Source: Klebsiella michiganensis (lineage in GTDB: Bacteria; Pseudomonadota; Gammaproteobacteria; Enterobacterales; Enterobacteriaceae). Taken from it: DNA of 64,000 nt. How positions within the stretch are numbered: position 1 is the first letter of the stretch; each line of letters starts with the position of its first letter. Both the position numbers and the translations under genes were made by a program. The stretch is taken from the NCBI RefSeq assembly GCF_002925905.1, contig NZ_PRDB01000001.1, forward strand, positions 186,001 through 250,000, read 5' to 3'. Below the pieces are notes generated by a model. It made no database searches. It worked only from the letters and a program-made list of their open reading frames with translations, and was not told where the DNA came from. This document shows, piece by piece, positions 62,609 to 64,000 of this stretch.

Positions 62609-62633
62609 CTTTCATCGGCTGATGGCGGATTAT

Positions 62634-62683
62634 CTGGCAAAAAAAAACCTGACATCACCAGGTTAACGGTGATGTCAGGTTTT
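62634..62683 (-). terminator. bgl-type leader terminator 1
   Basis: AACCTGACATCACC / GGTGATGTCAGGTT, a perfect 14-bp stem, followed by at least eight T on the minus strand. Its 5' arm overlaps the end of the first RAT. It is very like the terminator upstream of E. coli bglG. Confidence 0.9.
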
Positions 62684-62706
62684 GCCTGCTTGCGCAGTAA
62701 CAATCC
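62678..62706 (-). promoter_or_regulatory. First BglG-type RAT antiterminator sequence
   Basis: 29 nt on the minus strand, GGATTGTTACTGCGC ... GCAGGCAAAACC, nearly identical to the E. coli bgl RAT. Binding of a BglG/LicT-type protein here would prevent terminator 1 and allow transcription into bglH. No gene for such a protein is in the window. Confidence 0.9.
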
Positions 62707-62765
62707 AGAGTTTTATTCGAGCCTTGCCGCAACAAGTCACCCGATTAATGTACCGCATTGTTACG

Positions 62766-62818
62766 CTATTAAAATCAAACCACAATTTATGAAATTATTA
62801 TTTGTGACGACAATCGCA
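62766..62818 (-). promoter_or_regulatory. Candidate bglH promoter with CRP site
   Basis: TGTGA-N6-TCGCA at 62803-62818 is one base from the CRP core TGTGA-N6-TCACA. Downstream on the minus strand, TTCATA (62788-62793) and TAATAG (62766-62771) are spaced 17 bases and may form the promoter. The region is AT-rich, as expected for an H-NS-silenced bgl-type promoter. Confidence 0.55.
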
Positions 62819-62859
62819 CCAATTTTGTTAATTAAAAACAGGAGTAACATTAATCATAA

Positions 62860-62890
62860 CTAATTCTGATAAATCCTTTATCAGAATTAG
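62860..62890 (-). terminator. phoU terminator hairpin
   Basis: CTAATTCTGATAAA / TTTATCAGAATTAG, a perfect 14-bp AT-rich stem 14 bases past the phoU stop. The following sequence is T-rich but not a pure T run. Confidence 0.65.
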
Positions 62891-62903
62891 TCTCTGTGAT
62901 TTA

Positions 62904-63629
62904 TTACTCTTTAGGATCTTTCCCTGCCAGCAGTTTATCCAGCTCGTCGCCGCCAACGTGACGGAAATCCTGACCTTTGACGAAGTAGAAAATATATTCG
63001 CAGATGTTCTGACAACGGTCGCCGATACGCTCAATCGAGCGGGCGCAGAACAGGGCGGTCAGGACGCTTGGAATGGTGCGCGAATCTTCCATCATATAGG
63101 TCATCAGCTGGCGCACGATGCCTTCATATTCCTGGTCGACTTTCTTATCTTCGCGATAAATACGCACCGCTTCATCAAGGTCCATACGCGCAAAGGCGTC
63201 CAGCACATCATGCAGCATCTGCACGGTGTGGCGCCCCAGCGATTCCAGGCTCACCAGCAGCGGCTGATGCTGCTGGGAGAATTTTTCCAGCGCGGTGCGG
63301 CAGATTTTATCCGCGACGTCGCCGATGCGTTCCAGCTCGGCGATGGTTTTAATAATCGCCATCACCAGACGCAGGTCGCTGGCGGTCGGCTGACGCTTGG
63401 CGATGATGCGCACGCAGGCCTCATCGATCGCCACTTCCATCATATTGACCTGCTTGTCGCCGTCAATAACGCGCTTTGCCAGTTCGCTGTCCTGGTTATG
63501 CATCGCGGTGATCGCATCAGAAAGCTGCTGCTCCACCAGCCCACCCATGGTCATGACCTGGGTGCGAATGTACTCCAGTTCAGCATTGAACTGGCCGGAA
63601 ATATGTTTGTTAAGATTTAGGTTATCCAT
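62904..63629 (-). CDS. phoU: Phosphate-specific transport regulator PhoU
   Basis: Cytosolic PhoR/PstB-associated regulator of 241 residues that keeps the Pho regulon off when phosphate is plentiful. Two three-helix bundles hold the metal-binding E/D-rich repeats ([40 protein letters not shown]). Length equals E. coli PhoU. It is the last gene of pstSCAB-phoU, 49 bases after pstB. ATG follows CAGGAG. Confidence 0.98.
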   Translation of the reverse strand: MDNLNLNKHISGQFNAELEYIRTQVMTMGGLVEQQLSDAITAMHNQDSELAKRVIDGDKQVNMMEVAIDEACVRIIAKRQPTASDLRLVMAIIKTIAELERIGDVADKICRTALEKFSQQHQPLLVSLESLGRHTVQMLHDVLDAFARMDLDEAVRIYREDKKVDQEYEGIVRQLMTYMMEDSRTIPSVLTALFCARSIERIGDRCQNICEYIFYFVKGQDFRHVGGDELDKLLAGKDPKE

Positions 63630-63678
63630 AGTATCTCCTGATTGCCCAATAGGTTAGAGCCTGGTAGCAGAAGGGCAA

Positions 63679-64000
<322 letters not shown>

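Overview
The window is chromosomal DNA from a member of the Enterobacteriaceae, most likely the Klebsiella/Raoultella/Enterobacter group. The gene order follows the E. coli uhp - ilvBN - dsd - ibp - dgo - gyrB/recF/dnaN/dnaA - rpmH/rnpA/yidC/mnmE - mdtL - phoU segment almost exactly, but GC is higher. The aglAB alpha-glucoside PTS pair is a Klebsiella-type trait. The tryptophanase (tna) genes that follow mnmE in E. coli are absent. Species cannot be fixed from the sequence alone.

Layout, left to right. 1-4572: sugar-phosphate uptake system uhpT (cut by the window edge), uhpC, uhpB, uhpA. 4755-6935: acetolactate synthase I (ilvBN) behind the ivbL leader peptide and attenuator. 7064-9560: the SOS-regulated TisB/IstR-1 toxin/antitoxin-RNA locus, split by a complete 1.9-kb group II intron lying directly against the LexA box. 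9586-12298: a GNAT acetyltransferase, an EamA transporter and emrD. 12545-16381: D-serine catabolism (dsdC, dsdX, dsdA). 16435-17661: yidHGF. 17842-21871: alpha-glucoside PTS operon aglAB with a divergent GntR regulator. 21839-24656: yidE and the heat-shock ibpAB operon with a sigma-32 promoter and RNA thermometer. 25025-26585: yidQ and yidR. 26683-31504: the D-galactonate operon dgoRKAD-T. 31746-34745: yidA, an alcohol dehydrogenase and a LysR regulator. 34778-45504: the replication and translation core gyrB, recF, dnaN, dnaA / rpmH, rnpA, yidD, yidC, mnmE. 45803-51303: a chaperone-usher fimbrial operon in the place of tna, preceded by about 0.9 kb of AT-rich gene-free DNA. 52229-60634: GNAT, mdtL, yidZ, yieE, chrR, adeP, yieH, yieK, yieL. 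60676-62830: bglH porin behind two tandem BglG-type antiterminator/terminator modules, with bglG, bglF and bglB missing. 62904-64000: phoU and the end of pstB.

The most interesting points are as follows. (1) The group II intron has inserted one base from the LexA palindrome that controls tisB, in the same orientation as the antitoxin RNA gene. (2) A two-step bgl-type leader remains in front of bglH-yieL-yieK, with no antiterminator gene, PTS permease or phospho-beta-glucosidase beside it. (3) A dispersed intergenic palindromic element of about 90-130 bp occurs three times plus one fragment; its end sequences differ between copies but stay complementary. Smaller points are a SPASM-only YidF, a phosphopantetheinyl-transferase relative with an altered catalytic motif, a palindrome separating dnaN from recF, and a hairpin that buries the yidR ribosome-binding site.
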